Part shown: in pieces, positions 28,135 through 37,237 of the stretch
Layout: each line of letters starts with the position of its first letter
Position numbering within the stretch: the first letter of the stretch is position 1
Source: Verrucomicrobiia bacterium
GTDB lineage: Bacteria; Verrucomicrobiota; Verrucomicrobiia; JABWAM01
Length of the DNA: 48,468 nucleotides
Assembly: GCA_020849895.1 (NCBI GenBank)
Contig: JADZFN010000022.1
Span: 1-48,468, forward strand
Reading direction: 5' to 3'
Notes under the pieces: generated by a model
The model's input: only the letters and a program-made list of their open reading frames with translations
The model's database searches: none
Told to the model about the DNA's origin: nothing
Translations under genes and position numbers: made by a program

Positions 28135-29760
28135 ATGAGCGACCCGGTTCCGCCCCCTCCCCCTCCCAACTTCGACGCCGTCAAGACCGGCAGGATCAAG
28201 CTGACGAACCAGGAACGCATCAAACAGGAGAAAGACGGCCTGGCGGTTCTCGACGACCTCCTCGGAAAGTTCGCGCGCGAGGGGTTCGCCTCGATCCCCG
28301 AAGATGATTTCGAGCGGATGAAATGGTACGGGTTCTACCGCCAGCGCCCGAGGAATTCCGGTTTTTTCATGCAGCGGCTCAAGATGCCCGGCGGCCAGTA
28401 TACCTCGGCGCAGGGGAAGGCCATCGCGGAGCTTGCCGACGAACGCGCGCGCGGGTTCCTCGACGTGACCACCCGCCAGACCTTCCAGATGCATTGGCTC
28501 AAGATCGAGGATTTCCCCGTCGTCTGGAACCGGATGAAGGCCATCGGCATGACGACGAGCGGCGCGTGCGGCGACGACACCCGCAACGTGGTGGGCTGCC
28601 CCGTCGCCGGCGTGGATCCGCACGAGCTCTTCGACGCCACACCCTTCGCCCTCGCAGTCAGCCGGATGCTCACCGACAACCGAGATTTCTCGAATCTGCC
28701 GCGCAAATACAAGATCTCGATCAGCGGCTGCTCCATCCAGTGCGCCCAGCCCGACATCAACTGCCTCGGCCTTTTCGGCGTGAAACGCAAGGACGGCGCC
28801 GTCGGCTTCGGCGTGATGGTCGGCGGCGGGCTTTCCACCATCGCGCACTTCGCGCAAATCCTTCCGATCTTCGTCCCGCTCGAGGAGGAGAAGGTGGTGG
28901 GGGTCGTCCGAGGCGTCTCGGAAATCTTTCGCGACGACGGCTATCGCGCCAACCGGATGCGCGCCCGCCTGAAGTTCCTCATGGCCGATTGGGGCCCGCT
29001 GAAGTTCGCCGAAGCGCTCCAGAAACGCGTCGGCTTCCCGCTCGAACCGGGCGAAACGTGGATTCGCCCCCGCGATCCCGAGAGCGACCACTTCGGCGTG
29101 AACCCGCAGAAGCAGAAGGGGCTTTTCTACGTCGGGGTCTCCTGCCTCGGCGGACGGATCCCCGCGAAAAAGCTCAGGCGGCTCTGCGAGCTCGCCGAGG
29201 AATTCGGCAGCGGGCGGATGCGGAATACGAACAAGCAGAACATCATCCTCCTCGACGTCCCCGAGGCGAACCTCCCCGCGCTCAGGAAGGCGCTCGCGGA
29301 CGCAGGGTGCGCCGATCAGGCCTCCTCCTTCCGCAAGGGCGGCATTACCTGCACCGGCACCGAGTTCTGCAACCTCGCTGTGGTCGAAACGAAGAATCGG
29401 ATGGCGACGCTCATCGGACAGCTCGAGGCGACGGGCCTCGACCCCGGCAAGATCCGCATCCACTTCAGCGGCTGTCCGAGCGCCTGCGGCCAACACCAGA
29501 TCGCCGACCTCGGATTTCGCGGGACGAAAGTGAAGGTGGACGGCCAGCAGGAGGACGCCTTCGAGATGTTCGTCGGAGGGCGCATGGGCGACGGGCGCCG
29601 TTTCAACGAGCTGGTGAAGAGCAAGGTCCCCTCGGCGGAAGTGCATCTCGTCGTCCGCAAGGCGGTCGAATTCTATCTCGCCCAGCGACGGGAAGGCGAA
29701 AGCTTCGCCGACTTCTGCGCGCGCACCCCGCGGGAGCAGATCTCCACCGCGCTCGCGTGA
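28135..29760 (+). CDS. nirA: Ferredoxin-type nitrite/sulfite reductase (siroheme, 4Fe-4S)
   Basis: Predicted 541-residue assimilatory reductase performing a six-electron reduction of nitrite to ammonium or sulfite to sulfide. Two ferredoxin-like half domains are present, and the siroheme/4Fe-4S cysteines are Cys406, Cys412, Cys447 and Cys451 (CTGTEFC ... GCPSAC). VTTRQTFQMHW (111-121) and RMRNTNKQN (361-369) are the siroheme-side repeats. The short Pro-rich N-terminus (PPPPPP) is not conserved. Nitrite versus sulfite cannot be decided from the motifs alone; nirA-type is favoured by overall pattern. No nitrate reductase, transporter or siroheme synthase gene is nearby. Confidence 0.88.
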   Translation: MSDPVPPPPPPNFDAVKTGRIKLTNQERIKQEKDGLAVLDDLLGKFAREGFASIPEDDFERMKWYGFYRQRPRNSGFFMQRLKMPGGQYTSAQGKAIAELADERARGFLDVTTRQTFQMHWLKIEDFPVVWNRMKAIGMTTSGACGDDTRNVVGCPVAGVDPHELFDATPFALAVSRMLTDNRDFSNLPRKYKISISGCSIQCAQPDINCLGLFGVKRKDGAVGFGVMVGGGLSTIAHFAQILPIFVPLEEEKVVGVVRGVSEIFRDDGYRANRMRARLKFLMADWGPLKFAEALQKRVGFPLEPGETWIRPRDPESDHFGVNPQKQKGLFYVGVSCLGGRIPAKKLRRLCELAEEFGSGRMRNTNKQNIILLDVPEANLPALRKALADAGCADQASSFRKGGITCTGTEFCNLAVVETKNRMATLIGQLEATGLDPGKIRIHFSGCPSACGQHQIADLGFRGTKVKVDGQQEDAFEMFVGGRMGDGRRFNELVKSKVPSAEVHLVVRKAVEFYLAQRREGESFADFCARTPREQISTALA

Positions 29761-29784
29761 GCGGACTGATCCATCTGGGGAAGA

Positions 29785-29805
29785 GCGGACAAATCGGACG
29801 TCCGC
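29785..29805. terminator. Hairpin between convergent nirA and Gfo/Idh genes
   Basis: GCGGAC/GTCCGC arms (29785-29790 and 29800-29805) include a 10-bp palindrome CGGACGTCCG at 29795-29804, in the 64-bp space between two convergent genes. No T-run follows on either strand, so a bidirectional terminator is only a possibility. Confidence 0.25.
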
Positions 29806-29824
29806 AGCCGTCCGCCGCCTTCCA

Positions 29825-30802
29825 TCATTCCGCCAGGCGGGCGGCGGCCTTCGCGCGGAGGAGGACGCGCAGCGGATGCAGCTCTTCGTCGAGCGTCAGC
29901 GGCATCGGGACGCCATCGAGAATCTCGTCCACGACGAAGTCGAAGTAATCGGTCGCGGGCTCCGTGATCGGCAGGGGAGAGAGGTCCCGGTCCTTGAGGA
30001 CGAGCCGGGTGCGTTTCCCTCCGTCCACGGCTTCGAGGAACCCCTTCGTGCCGTAGATGCGGAGCGATTCGTTACCCCACGTCGGGAACTTCGGCGGGTT
30101 GAGATAGTTCAGGACCATCGCGCCCACGCCGCCGTTCTCGAGCTGCAGGAGGAGAGAGGACGCCATGCGGAGGCCGTCCTTCCGCCCGCTCCCCCGGCGC
30201 GTCTCGACGCATTCGGCCTTCGCGATGCGGACGCCGGCCACGTGCTCGACGAAACGCGCAGCGTGGACGCCGACCTGAAGCGTGAGACCGCCGTCCACCG
30301 CCTCGTCGCCGGGGCGGGCGTCGAGATAGGGATAGGACTTCTGCGCAACGACCTGGATCGTCTCACCGATCGTTCCTTCGCGCACGATGCGGCGCATCTC
30401 GCGCCACGGTTGCGCGAAGGCGGTGCCGGCCATCTCGTGGAACTTCCGCCCCGCCTTCTCTGCGGCGCGGAGGACGTCCTCGAGGTCCCGGAGGGCGAGC
30501 GCGCACGGCTTTTCGGCATAGACGTGCTTGCCCGCTTCGAGACAGCGAATCGCGTCGCGCGCCTGGTCGGCGCGCCGCGGCGAACAGAGCGAGATGAGTT
30601 GAACGCGCGCGTCGTCGAGGAGCTCGTCGAGCGTGGCGGCCTTTCGGACCGAGGCGCTGTTCGGGAGCCCCTCCTTCACGGCGTTCTCCGGAAACTCCGC
30701 GGTGGCGACGAGGCGCACGCGCGGGTGGCGCGCAGCGTGGCCGAGGATCTGGTGGCCATTGGCCCCGTAAAGGGCGACGCCGAGGCGTTTCTCAGGATTC
30801 AT
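29825..30802 (-). CDS. Gfo/Idh/MocA-family oxidoreductase
   Basis: Predicted 325-residue NAD(P)-dependent sugar oxidoreductase. The N-terminal dinucleotide fold has VALYGANGHQILGHAARHP, a variant of the GxGxxG loop, and the family EKP motif is Glu97-Lys98-Pro99 in YAEKPCAL. The C-terminal half is the alpha/beta sheet domain. Length is a little short for the family. Its ATG overlaps the stop of the upstream fucosidase gene (ATGA), so the two are translated together and probably act on the same sugar. The substrate is unknown; fucose-derived or another deoxy sugar is a contextual guess. Confidence 0.87.
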   Translation of the reverse strand: MNPEKRLGVALYGANGHQILGHAARHPRVRLVATAEFPENAVKEGLPNSASVRKAATLDELLDDARVQLISLCSPRRADQARDAIRCLEAGKHVYAEKPCALALRDLEDVLRAAEKAGRKFHEMAGTAFAQPWREMRRIVREGTIGETIQVVAQKSYPYLDARPGDEAVDGGLTLQVGVHAARFVEHVAGVRIAKAECVETRRGSGRKDGLRMASSLLLQLENGGVGAMVLNYLNPPKFPTWGNESLRIYGTKGFLEAVDGGKRTRLVLKDRDLSPLPITEPATDYFDFVVDEILDGVPMPLTLDEELHPLRVLLRAKAAARLAE

Positions 30803-32115
30803 TTCAGAAACAGTTCGACCACCGGTACGGTCGCGTTCGGGCGGACGACGGGGAGTGTGAGGACGAGCGCCTTGCGGGAGAGGGCGACCTGCTTCGCGTG
30901 CCAGGCATCAAGGCCGAGGCGGACTTCGCTGGCGTCGTGGAGGAGCTGGGCATATTCCACGCGTTTCACATACGCTTCGCCGTCGAGATGGAGATGTTTG
31001 TATGGCCAGGCGAAAAGATGGACATACAGCCGTTTCTTTTCCGGATTCCAGGTGAGACGGGCGTCCCGCGGGCAGGCGAACTCCGCGGGCGCCTGTGTGC
31101 AGCCGTAGATGGACCGGGAGTGGCGTTTCATCCACTCGCCGATGCCGGAGAGGCGCGCGAGGACGCGCTCGTCGAACTCTCCGCGCCCCGTCGGGCCGAC
31201 GTTCAGCAGGAGGTTGCCCCCTTTGCTCACGCAGTCCACGAGCGTGCGGAGGAGGTCGTCCACACTTCGCCACGTCATCTCGTCGCGGTGATAACCCCAT
31301 GAGCCCGAAAAGGTCTGGCAGGCCTCCCAAACCACAGGCTTCCCGTTGACGCGAACCCCTTCGCGCGGCTGAGTCTGTTCGAAAGTTTTGAAATCCCAGC
31401 CACAGGGGAGATCGAGGCGGTCGTTGAGCAGCGCGTGCGGCTGAAGCTCTCGGACGAGGCGGAGCAGTTCTTCGCTCTTCCAGTCGCTCCGCCCTTTCCC
31501 ACTGCCGTCGGGTTTCGGATAGCTGAAGTCGAACCACAGGATGTCCACGCGGCCGAATTCCGTGAGGAGTTCGCGCACCTGCGCGTGGAGATAGGCCGCG
31601 TATTTCGCCTGGTTTCGGCCTCGGTTGAGCTTCTTGCGGTCGGGATGGCTCTTATACGGCCCGATGTGCGGGTCGAGGACGAAATGGGGGTGATGCCAGT
31701 CAATGAGCGAGTGATAGAGGCCGACGCGGAAGTCGCGCGCGCGGAACGCCTCGAGCATCGGGCGGAGGAGATCGCGGCCCGTCGGGGTGTTCGTGGCCTT
31801 GTATTCAGTGTGCTTCGAATCCCAAAGGCAGAAGCCTTCGTGATGCTTGGTGGTGACGACGAAATACTTCATCCCCGCGTTCGCCGCGGCGTCCGCCCAC
31901 GCGCCCGGATCGTAGAGATCGGGATCGAAACGCCGGAAGTATTTTTCGTAGGCTTCCTCGGAAATCCCTTCGCGGTCGCGCACCCATTCATGGCGGGCGG
32001 GGAGCGCGTAAAGGCCCCAGTGGAGGAAGAGACCGAAGCGGTCGCGGACGAACCAAGAGGCGTCGCCGCGGGGGAGATCGCGCAGCGGGAGAGAGGGCGG
32101 GGAGAGACGCGCCAT
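30799..32115 (-). CDS. Alpha-L-fucosidase (GH29)
   Basis: Predicted 438-residue glycoside hydrolase family 29 enzyme that releases terminal alpha-L-fucose. Family motifs are evident: FGLFLHWGLYALP (27-39), FVVTTKHHEGFCLWDS (85-100), GLYHSLIDW (132-140) and ILWFDFSYP (192-200), where Asp196 is the expected nucleophile. No signal peptide is visible, so it appears cytosolic and would act on imported oligosaccharides or glycosides. It is the first gene of a two-gene unit with the Gfo/Idh/MocA oxidoreductase and is divergent from the URO-D-like gene, with 139 bp of shared upstream DNA. Confidence 0.92.
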   Translation of the reverse strand: MARLSPPSLPLRDLPRGDASWFVRDRFGLFLHWGLYALPARHEWVRDREGISEEAYEKYFRRFDPDLYDPGAWADAAANAGMKYFVVTTKHHEGFCLWDSKHTEYKATNTPTGRDLLRPMLEAFRARDFRVGLYHSLIDWHHPHFVLDPHIGPYKSHPDRKKLNRGRNQAKYAAYLHAQVRELLTEFGRVDILWFDFSYPKPDGSGKGRSDWKSEELLRLVRELQPHALLNDRLDLPCGWDFKTFEQTQPREGVRVNGKPVVWEACQTFSGSWGYHRDEMTWRSVDDLLRTLVDCVSKGGNLLLNVGPTGRGEFDERVLARLSGIGEWMKRHSRSIYGCTQAPAEFACPRDARLTWNPEKKRLYVHLFAWPYKHLHLDGEAYVKRVEYAQLLHDASEVRLGLDAWHAKQVALSRKALVLTLPVVRPNATVPVVELFLK

Positions 32116-32254
32116 GGAGCGCTCCGTTTAGCGGATTCTCCGCGTGCTCGCAAGCGCGCCCTGCGGGCTGGCGGCCTCACCGGCCCTCCGGTTCGGCCGC
32201 AAGGGCGCGAACTTGGCGCTTGTCGCGCATACAGAGAAAGTTTTGAATCTTTTT

Positions 32255-33370
32255 ATGTCTCAGTCCGTTCTCCGGATCGCCAATCATCTCGACTCTTGGA
32301 AAACCGCTTTGTGCGAAATCGGCGCGCAACCGCTCGCGCTGAAACCCAATTTCCCCGAAGTCGCCGCCCGTTGGGAGGCCTGGTGGACCCGCCGCAATGA
32401 CCGCCCCCTCCTCGTCGCATCCGCGGTGAAGGACACGAAGATCCGCTGGGGGAAAGCCTTCGACCTGCTCGAGAAGCCGCGGGAATGGGTCGAGGTGCGG
32501 CGTCGTCAGGTCGAGAACCTCCACTGGGCGGGCGACGCGATCCCGAACGTCCGCGTGGACCTCGGCCCCGTTTCGATGGCCGCCTACCTCGGCGCGCCGC
32601 TCTCGCTTTCCGAGGAGGAGCAAACGACCTGGCAAATCCCCACGATCGAGGACTGGGCGCATCCGCCTTCCTTCCGTCTGGATCGAGGGAATCGTTGGTT
32701 CCGCGCGGCGTGCGAGCTGCTCAAGCTCCTGGCTGACGACGCGCGCGGACGCTACGCGGTCTGCCTGTCGGATCTGACGGGCGCGATGGATGTGCTCTCG
32801 AACATGCGCAGCCCGGACCGCCTCTGCACCGACCTGCTGGATCACGGGGCGGCGGTGGTTTCGGCTGCCGCCCAGGTGGTGGACGCCTGGGAAGAGGTGT
32901 ATGCAACCTTTTACGACATCGTCCTCGGGGCGCGTGCGGGCGTGGTGCAGTGGCTGCTGTGCTGGTCGGCCACGCCCTACACGGTCCCCACGTGCGACTT
33001 CAATTTCATGATCAGCCCGGCTCAGTTCGCGGAGTTCTGCCTGCCCTCCCTGCGGGATCAGGCGCGGCGCGCGGGGCGCTGCGTGCTGCACGTGGACGGC
33101 CCCGGCGCTTCGCGCCACGCAGCGGCGCTCGCAAAGGAACCGACGATCACCGCGATCCAGTATACGCCGGGAGCGGGAACGCCTTCCGCGCTCGCGAAGC
33201 TGGAGATGTTCAAGATGCTCCAGGCGGCGGGAAAGCCCCTGATCGTTTTCTGTCCCGCAGAAGAAGTGCCCGAGCTGCTGAGAAAGCTCGATCCCCGCGG
33301 CCTCTGCCTCGCGCCCGAGGACGTCACGTCTCCCGCGCACGCCGACACGCTCGCCGCGATGTGCCGGTAG
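32255..33370 (+). CDS. Uroporphyrinogen decarboxylase (URO-D)-like family protein
   Basis: Predicted 371-residue TIM-barrel protein related to URO-D and corrinoid methyltransferases (MtaA/CmuA). Supporting segments are ISPAQFAEFCLPSLRDQ, followed by VLHVDGPGASRHAAAL and ITAIQYTPGAG, the order seen in URO-D-like proteins common in PVC and anaerobic bacteria. It is not a typical HemE: the HemE N-terminal RQAGRY motif is missing. A methyl-transfer or unknown lyase role is possible. The ATG at 32255 is preferred; an upstream in-frame start would add 37 residues from the intergenic region. It is divergent from the fucosidase pair, so a shared regulator is conceivable. Confidence 0.8.
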   Translation: MSQSVLRIANHLDSWKTALCEIGAQPLALKPNFPEVAARWEAWWTRRNDRPLLVASAVKDTKIRWGKAFDLLEKPREWVEVRRRQVENLHWAGDAIPNVRVDLGPVSMAAYLGAPLSLSEEEQTTWQIPTIEDWAHPPSFRLDRGNRWFRAACELLKLLADDARGRYAVCLSDLTGAMDVLSNMRSPDRLCTDLLDHGAAVVSAAAQVVDAWEEVYATFYDIVLGARAGVVQWLLCWSATPYTVPTCDFNFMISPAQFAEFCLPSLRDQARRAGRCVLHVDGPGASRHAAALAKEPTITAIQYTPGAGTPSALAKLEMFKMLQAAGKPLIVFCPAEEVPELLRKLDPRGLCLAPEDVTSPAHADTLAAMCR

Positions 33371-33380
33371 ACGCCGTCCT

Positions 33381-33404
33381 GCCTTCCTCCTCGGAAAGGA
33401 AGGC
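33381..33404. terminator. Hairpin between convergent URO-D-like and amidase genes
   Basis: GCCTTCC (33381-33387) and GGAAGGC (33398-33404) form a perfect 7-bp stem with a 10-base loop inside the 45-bp gap between two convergent genes. Position suits a bidirectional transcript end, but neither side has a clear T-run. Confidence 0.35.
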
Positions 33405-33415
33405 GAACTCCGCCC

Positions 33416-34912
33416 TCATTGGGAAAATGATTGGGATGGAGGCGTCGTGGCCCGGCGCGCCAGAACGAAGTCGCGCAGTCCTTCCACAATCGCTCCTGCG
33501 AGCTTCGTCCGCCACGCGTCATCGAGAAAACACGCCTCCATTTCAGGCAGGATCAGATACTCGGGTTCGAGGAGGACCGTCGGGCAGCCGGGATAACGCG
33601 GCAGATAGAGATCGCGCCGGAGGCAACCGAGGTCCGTCGTCCCGAGCGTCCGCAGCATCGCGGCATGCAGTTTCTCGGCAAGGTCTTTCGACCAGGGATG
33701 GACCCAGAAGGTCTGAGTCCCGTGACGCGCGCGCGGGTCCTGATTTTCGCCGACGGAATTATTGTGAAGGCTCACGACCACGTCGGGTTCCAAGTCGCGA
33801 ATCCTGCGATGCCGGTCGCGCAGCGGCAACGGATCTTCCTCCCGGGTGAAGCTCGTCTTCGCCCCCTCGGCGCGGAGGAGGCGCGCCGTCTCGCGCGCAA
33901 TCCGCAGGTTCGAATCGCGCTCCTCCAACCCGCGCGGCCCGACCGCGCCCCGATCCGGATGATGACCGGGATCGAGACAGATCCTCCAACCTCGGAGAGG
34001 CGACGCCCCGTCCGCCCGCCGCGACAGGGCGTCCGGCGGAGGACGCGGGAGGATCTTCGCCCGACCGTTCTCCACCTCGAAATCGAAACCCCAAAGACAC
34101 GGCGCCCCGCTCGAGGGCGCCGCGTCTCCTCCGCCGAGGGGGCGCGCGGCGACGCGCAGGCCCTCCCGCTCCTCGATCAGCCAGGCAGACGGGGCGCGGT
34201 CGCGCGCGGCGAAAGCTTCGCCGAGATCGAGCGGAAGCACCGCTTCTTCGCGCGCCTCGAGGCGCACCCGCCAGCCTTCCGCGCCTGCGGAGGTCGCCTG
34301 AAAAAACGCTCCTTCGGGCGCGAAAAGCATCCGCCCGATTTCTCCGCGGCGCACCCCCAGCCAGACGTCCTGAAGGACGCGCACCGGTTTCGGCGGAAGG
34401 AAGGCCTCTTCCGCCGCGCGCGCGGCGAAGGGGCTCCTCGGCGAGACGCACCAGACGCGATTCGTGCAGGCCTCTTCCGCCACGCGCGCGATGAACTCGA
34501 ACGCGACGTCGCACTCGTTGGTTCCTTGACGGACCGGCGAAGGAAGCGCCTCGAAAGGCGCGTAGCCGATGAACGCGCCGTCTTTCGAAACCTCGCACTT
34601 CGCTCCGTTGCATTCGAGCGATTCCGGGAGCGGCTCGACGACGCCGATGACGAACGTTTTCCCTTTTGCCACCGACAGAATTTCGGCGGGCTCGGGCCGC
34701 GTAACGCGGAGGGCAATTTCGGCGGAAGCCGCGGAAAAGCAGGTGAGGACGAAAACCAGCGCGCTCGTCACAAAGCGCGGGCGGTTGCGCCCGGCGGAGC
34801 GCCTTTCGCACGGCGGCGGGCCGCGAAGCCCTGGATTCCAGGCTGCTCGAAGAACTCTTCCCAGGACCGGACGGATCGCACGGTGAGGAACGCCGAGCCG
34901 AACCGCCTTCAT
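33416..34912 (-). CDS. N-acetylmuramoyl-L-alanine amidase (Amidase_3) with large N-terminal region
   Basis: Predicted 498-residue peptidoglycan amidase that cuts the MurNAc-L-Ala bond in the periplasm. The C-terminal zinc amidase domain (about residues 305-490) has ICLDPGHHPDRGAVG, a following glutamate in LEERDSNLRIA, VVSLHNNS and the catalytic VLLEPEYLI. A hydrophobic stretch FVTSALVFVLTCFSAASA (about 49-66) looks like a signal peptide, but the ATG used puts it behind some 48 Arg/Pro-rich residues. The ATG overlaps the cinA stop (ATGA), favouring this start, yet a GTG just before the hydrophobic stretch would give a normal signal peptide. The middle (about 70-300) is an unrecognised, probably beta-rich domain. 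Confidence 0.82.
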   Translation of the reverse strand: MKAVRLGVPHRAIRPVLGRVLRAAWNPGLRGPPPCERRSAGRNRPRFVTSALVFVLTCFSAASAEIALRVTRPEPAEILSVAKGKTFVIGVVEPLPESLECNGAKCEVSKDGAFIGYAPFEALPSPVRQGTNECDVAFEFIARVAEEACTNRVWCVSPRSPFAARAAEEAFLPPKPVRVLQDVWLGVRRGEIGRMLFAPEGAFFQATSAGAEGWRVRLEAREEAVLPLDLGEAFAARDRAPSAWLIEEREGLRVAARPLGGGDAAPSSGAPCLWGFDFEVENGRAKILPRPPPDALSRRADGASPLRGWRICLDPGHHPDRGAVGPRGLEERDSNLRIARETARLLRAEGAKTSFTREEDPLPLRDRHRRIRDLEPDVVVSLHNNSVGENQDPRARHGTQTFWVHPWSKDLAEKLHAAMLRTLGTTDLGCLRRDLYLPRYPGCPTVLLEPEYLILPEMEACFLDDAWRTKLAGAIVEGLRDFVLARRATTPPSQSFSQ

Positions 34913-36162
34913 CTCCTCTTTCCCGCTTCCAAGCGAAGCATGTTCAACGCCGTCTGCGTGGCGACAAACTTGAAACTCTCCCGTTCGTAGAGGAACAGAT
35001 GCCGTGCGCAGGAGGTCCCGTTCGGCCCCGCGAGGGCGATGAAGACGACGCCCGCCGGGTTCTCGGGCGTCCCGCCCGTCGGCCCCGCGATCCCCGTCGT
35101 CGCGAGAGCCCAGGTCGTTCCCGCGCGGGTGCGCGCCCCTTCGGCCATTGCGCGGGCGACCGGCTCGCTCACCGCGCCGTGTTCGACGAGCAAGTGGCCC
35201 GGCACGCCAAGCTGGGCGGCCTTCGCGTCGTTCGAGTAGGTCACCCATCCCTGCTTGAAACACTCCGAGCTGCCGCTCACCTGGGTGATCCGGTGCGCGA
35301 GACAGCCGCCCGTGCACGACTCGGCGGTCGCCAGCGTCGCGTGCCGTTCCCGCAAGAGACGGACCACCGCGAGCTCTAGCGTGTCGTCTCCCCGGCCGAA
35401 GACCGCCTCCCCGAGCGCTTCGCACGCAAGGGCTTCCGCCCGGTTCGCGGTCTCTCGCGCCGCCGCAGCCTCCTTTGCGCGAACGACCAGCCGCAAATCC
35501 ACTTCGCCCGGTCGCGCGCAGTAGCCGAACTCCAGGCCCGCCACTTCGCACAACCGCGGGCGCACAATTTCTTCCACGCGCGATTCCCCGAGACTCGCCA
35601 CGCGAAGGACGCGGCACTCGAGCGCGGGCAGGAGGTCGGCGAACCGCTTGCGCAGGAGCGGAAGCGCCTGACGATCAAACATCGGACGCAGTTCCCGGGG
35701 CGGCCCGGGCAGCACGAGAATCATCCGGCATGGGCCGTTCAGAGGGATCGCGAAACCGGGAGCGGTTCCGTGGGCGTTTTGAAAAACCGTGGCGGTCTTC
35801 GGAACAATCGTCTGGCTTTTCACCGATTCGAGGACCGGCGCGCCGCGTTGGCGAAAGCGCTCGTGGAGGTTCTCCAAGGAGAGTTCGTCCACGCGCGTTT
35901 CCAACCCAAGCGCCTCGACGATCGCCGCCCGCGTGAGATCGCTCGCCGTCGGCCCGAGACCGCCCGTAGTGATCACTGCGTCGGTGCGCGCCATCGCCTC
36001 ACTCAACGCGGCGCGGAGGTCCGCCGCGTCGTCGGCGACGCATGTCTGCCGGGCCAGCGTGGCCCCAATCCCGTTAAGCCTTCGCCCGAGCCACGAGGCA
36101 TGAGTGTTCACTACGAACCCCATGAGGAGTTCGGTGCCGACGTTCAGGAGTTCGATGCGCAT
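34909..36162 (-). CDS. cinA: CinA-family protein (MoCF-like domain plus PncC nicotinamide-nucleotide amidase domain)
   Basis: Predicted 417-residue two-domain protein. The N-terminal MoaB/Mog-like (COG1058) domain, active on ADP-ribose-type substrates in other bacteria, shows NVGTELLMGFVVNT (7-20) and GGLGPTASDLT; the latter usually reads GPTxDD, so one Asp is Ser here. The C-terminal PncC domain has ATAESCTGGCLAHRI and ATTGIAGPTGGTPENPAG and hydrolyses nicotinamide mononucleotide to the nicotinate form, feeding NAD recycling. The ATG used starts at the canonical MRIELLNVGTEL. It is coupled to the downstream amidase gene by an ATGA overlap. In some bacteria cinA is a competence gene; dprA and pilT in the same window fit that theme loosely. 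Confidence 0.93.
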   Translation of the reverse strand: MRIELLNVGTELLMGFVVNTHASWLGRRLNGIGATLARQTCVADDAADLRAALSEAMARTDAVITTGGLGPTASDLTRAAIVEALGLETRVDELSLENLHERFRQRGAPVLESVKSQTIVPKTATVFQNAHGTAPGFAIPLNGPCRMILVLPGPPRELRPMFDRQALPLLRKRFADLLPALECRVLRVASLGESRVEEIVRPRLCEVAGLEFGYCARPGEVDLRLVVRAKEAAAARETANRAEALACEALGEAVFGRGDDTLELAVVRLLRERHATLATAESCTGGCLAHRITQVSGSSECFKQGWVTYSNDAKAAQLGVPGHLLVEHGAVSEPVARAMAEGARTRAGTTWALATTGIAGPTGGTPENPAGVVFIALAGPNGTSCARHLFLYERESFKFVATQTALNMLRLEAGKRR

Positions 36163-36265
36163 GAGGAGAGACGGGTCGCGAAAAGGCCCACGGCTCCGCA
36201 GGAGCAATCCCCGCGGGCGCCTTCCCGCATGGGCCGAGAGCTTCGCAGCCGTGCGCCTCCGGGTT

Positions 36266-37237
36266 TCAATCCGGATAGCCCTCCGGATGCCGGCGGTGCC
36301 ACTCCCAGGCACTGGCCAGAATCTGATCCATCCGGGCGTAGCGTGGCGCCCAACCGAGGTCGCGCGACGCGCGGTGACTGGCGGCGATGAGCCGCGAGGC
36401 GTCGCCTGGACGCCGGGACTTGTCCACCGTCGGAATCTCCCGGCCGGTGATCTTCTTCGCAACGTTGACGACCTGACGGACGGAATGCCCCTCGCCGTTG
36501 CCGAGGTTGTAGATCCCGCTCGCCTCGCGCCGGAGGGCCAGCATGTGCGCCTGCGCAAGGTCCACGATATGGATATAGTCGCGGATGGCCGTCCCGTCCG
36601 GCGTGTCGTAATCTGTGCCGAACACCTCGACGTGCGGCTTCTGACCGAGGGCCACCTTGAGAACATTCGGAATGAGATGGGTCTCGATCCGGTGATGCTC
36701 CCCATAGCGCGCCGTGCAGCCCGCGGCATTGAAGTAACGGAGAATGACGTGGCGGATGCCGTGCGCGGATTCGAACCAGCGCAGCGCCTGTTCGAACATC
36801 AGCTTGGAAAGCCCGTAGGGATTGAGCGGCTTCTGCGGATGTTCTTCCGTCATCGGAATCCGCTCGGGGTTTCCATAGGTCGCGCAGGTGGAGCTGAAGA
36901 CGATCCGCGACACCCCGAGGTCCCGCATGGACTCGAGCAGGTTTAGGCCGTTCGCCATGTTGTTGCGAAAATATTTTCCGGGGTTCTCCACCGACTCGCC
37001 GACGAGGGCGTTCGCCGCGAAGTGCATCACCGCCTCCGCCCCGCTCTTGCGGAGGGCTTCGCGCACGGCTTCGCGGTCGGCGAGATCGCCCTTCACGAAC
37101 GCCGCTCGCGGGTCCACCGCGGAGCGATGCCCCTCGGAGAGGTTGTCGAAAACCGTGACGTCGTGTCCGCCATTGAGCAGTTCCTCGACGCAAATGCTCC
37201 CGATATACCCCGCGCCACCGGTGACCAAGACTTTCAT
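36266..37237 (-). CDS. galE: UDP-glucose 4-epimerase
   Basis: Predicted 323-residue extended SDR interconverting UDP-glucose and UDP-galactose (or the N-acetyl forms). GGAGYIGS (7-14) binds NAD, SSTCATYG carries the Ser/Thr, and YxxxK is in NPYGLSKLMFE. RYFNAAGC and the DTPDGTAIRDYIHIVDLA block are specific for GalE. The ATG at 37237 overlaps the upstream exosortase stop (ATGA); an ATG three codons earlier is possible. Close linkage to the exosortase-EpsI and TPR genes suggests it supplies precursors for an exopolysaccharide made with that system. Confidence 0.95.
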   Translation of the reverse strand: MKVLVTGGAGYIGSICVEELLNGGHDVTVFDNLSEGHRSAVDPRAAFVKGDLADREAVREALRKSGAEAVMHFAANALVGESVENPGKYFRNNMANGLNLLESMRDLGVSRIVFSSTCATYGNPERIPMTEEHPQKPLNPYGLSKLMFEQALRWFESAHGIRHVILRYFNAAGCTARYGEHHRIETHLIPNVLKVALGQKPHVEVFGTDYDTPDGTAIRDYIHIVDLAQAHMLALRREASGIYNLGNGEGHSVRQVVNVAKKITGREIPTVDKSRRPGDASRLIAASHRASRDLGWAPRYARMDQILASAWEWHRRHPEGYPD

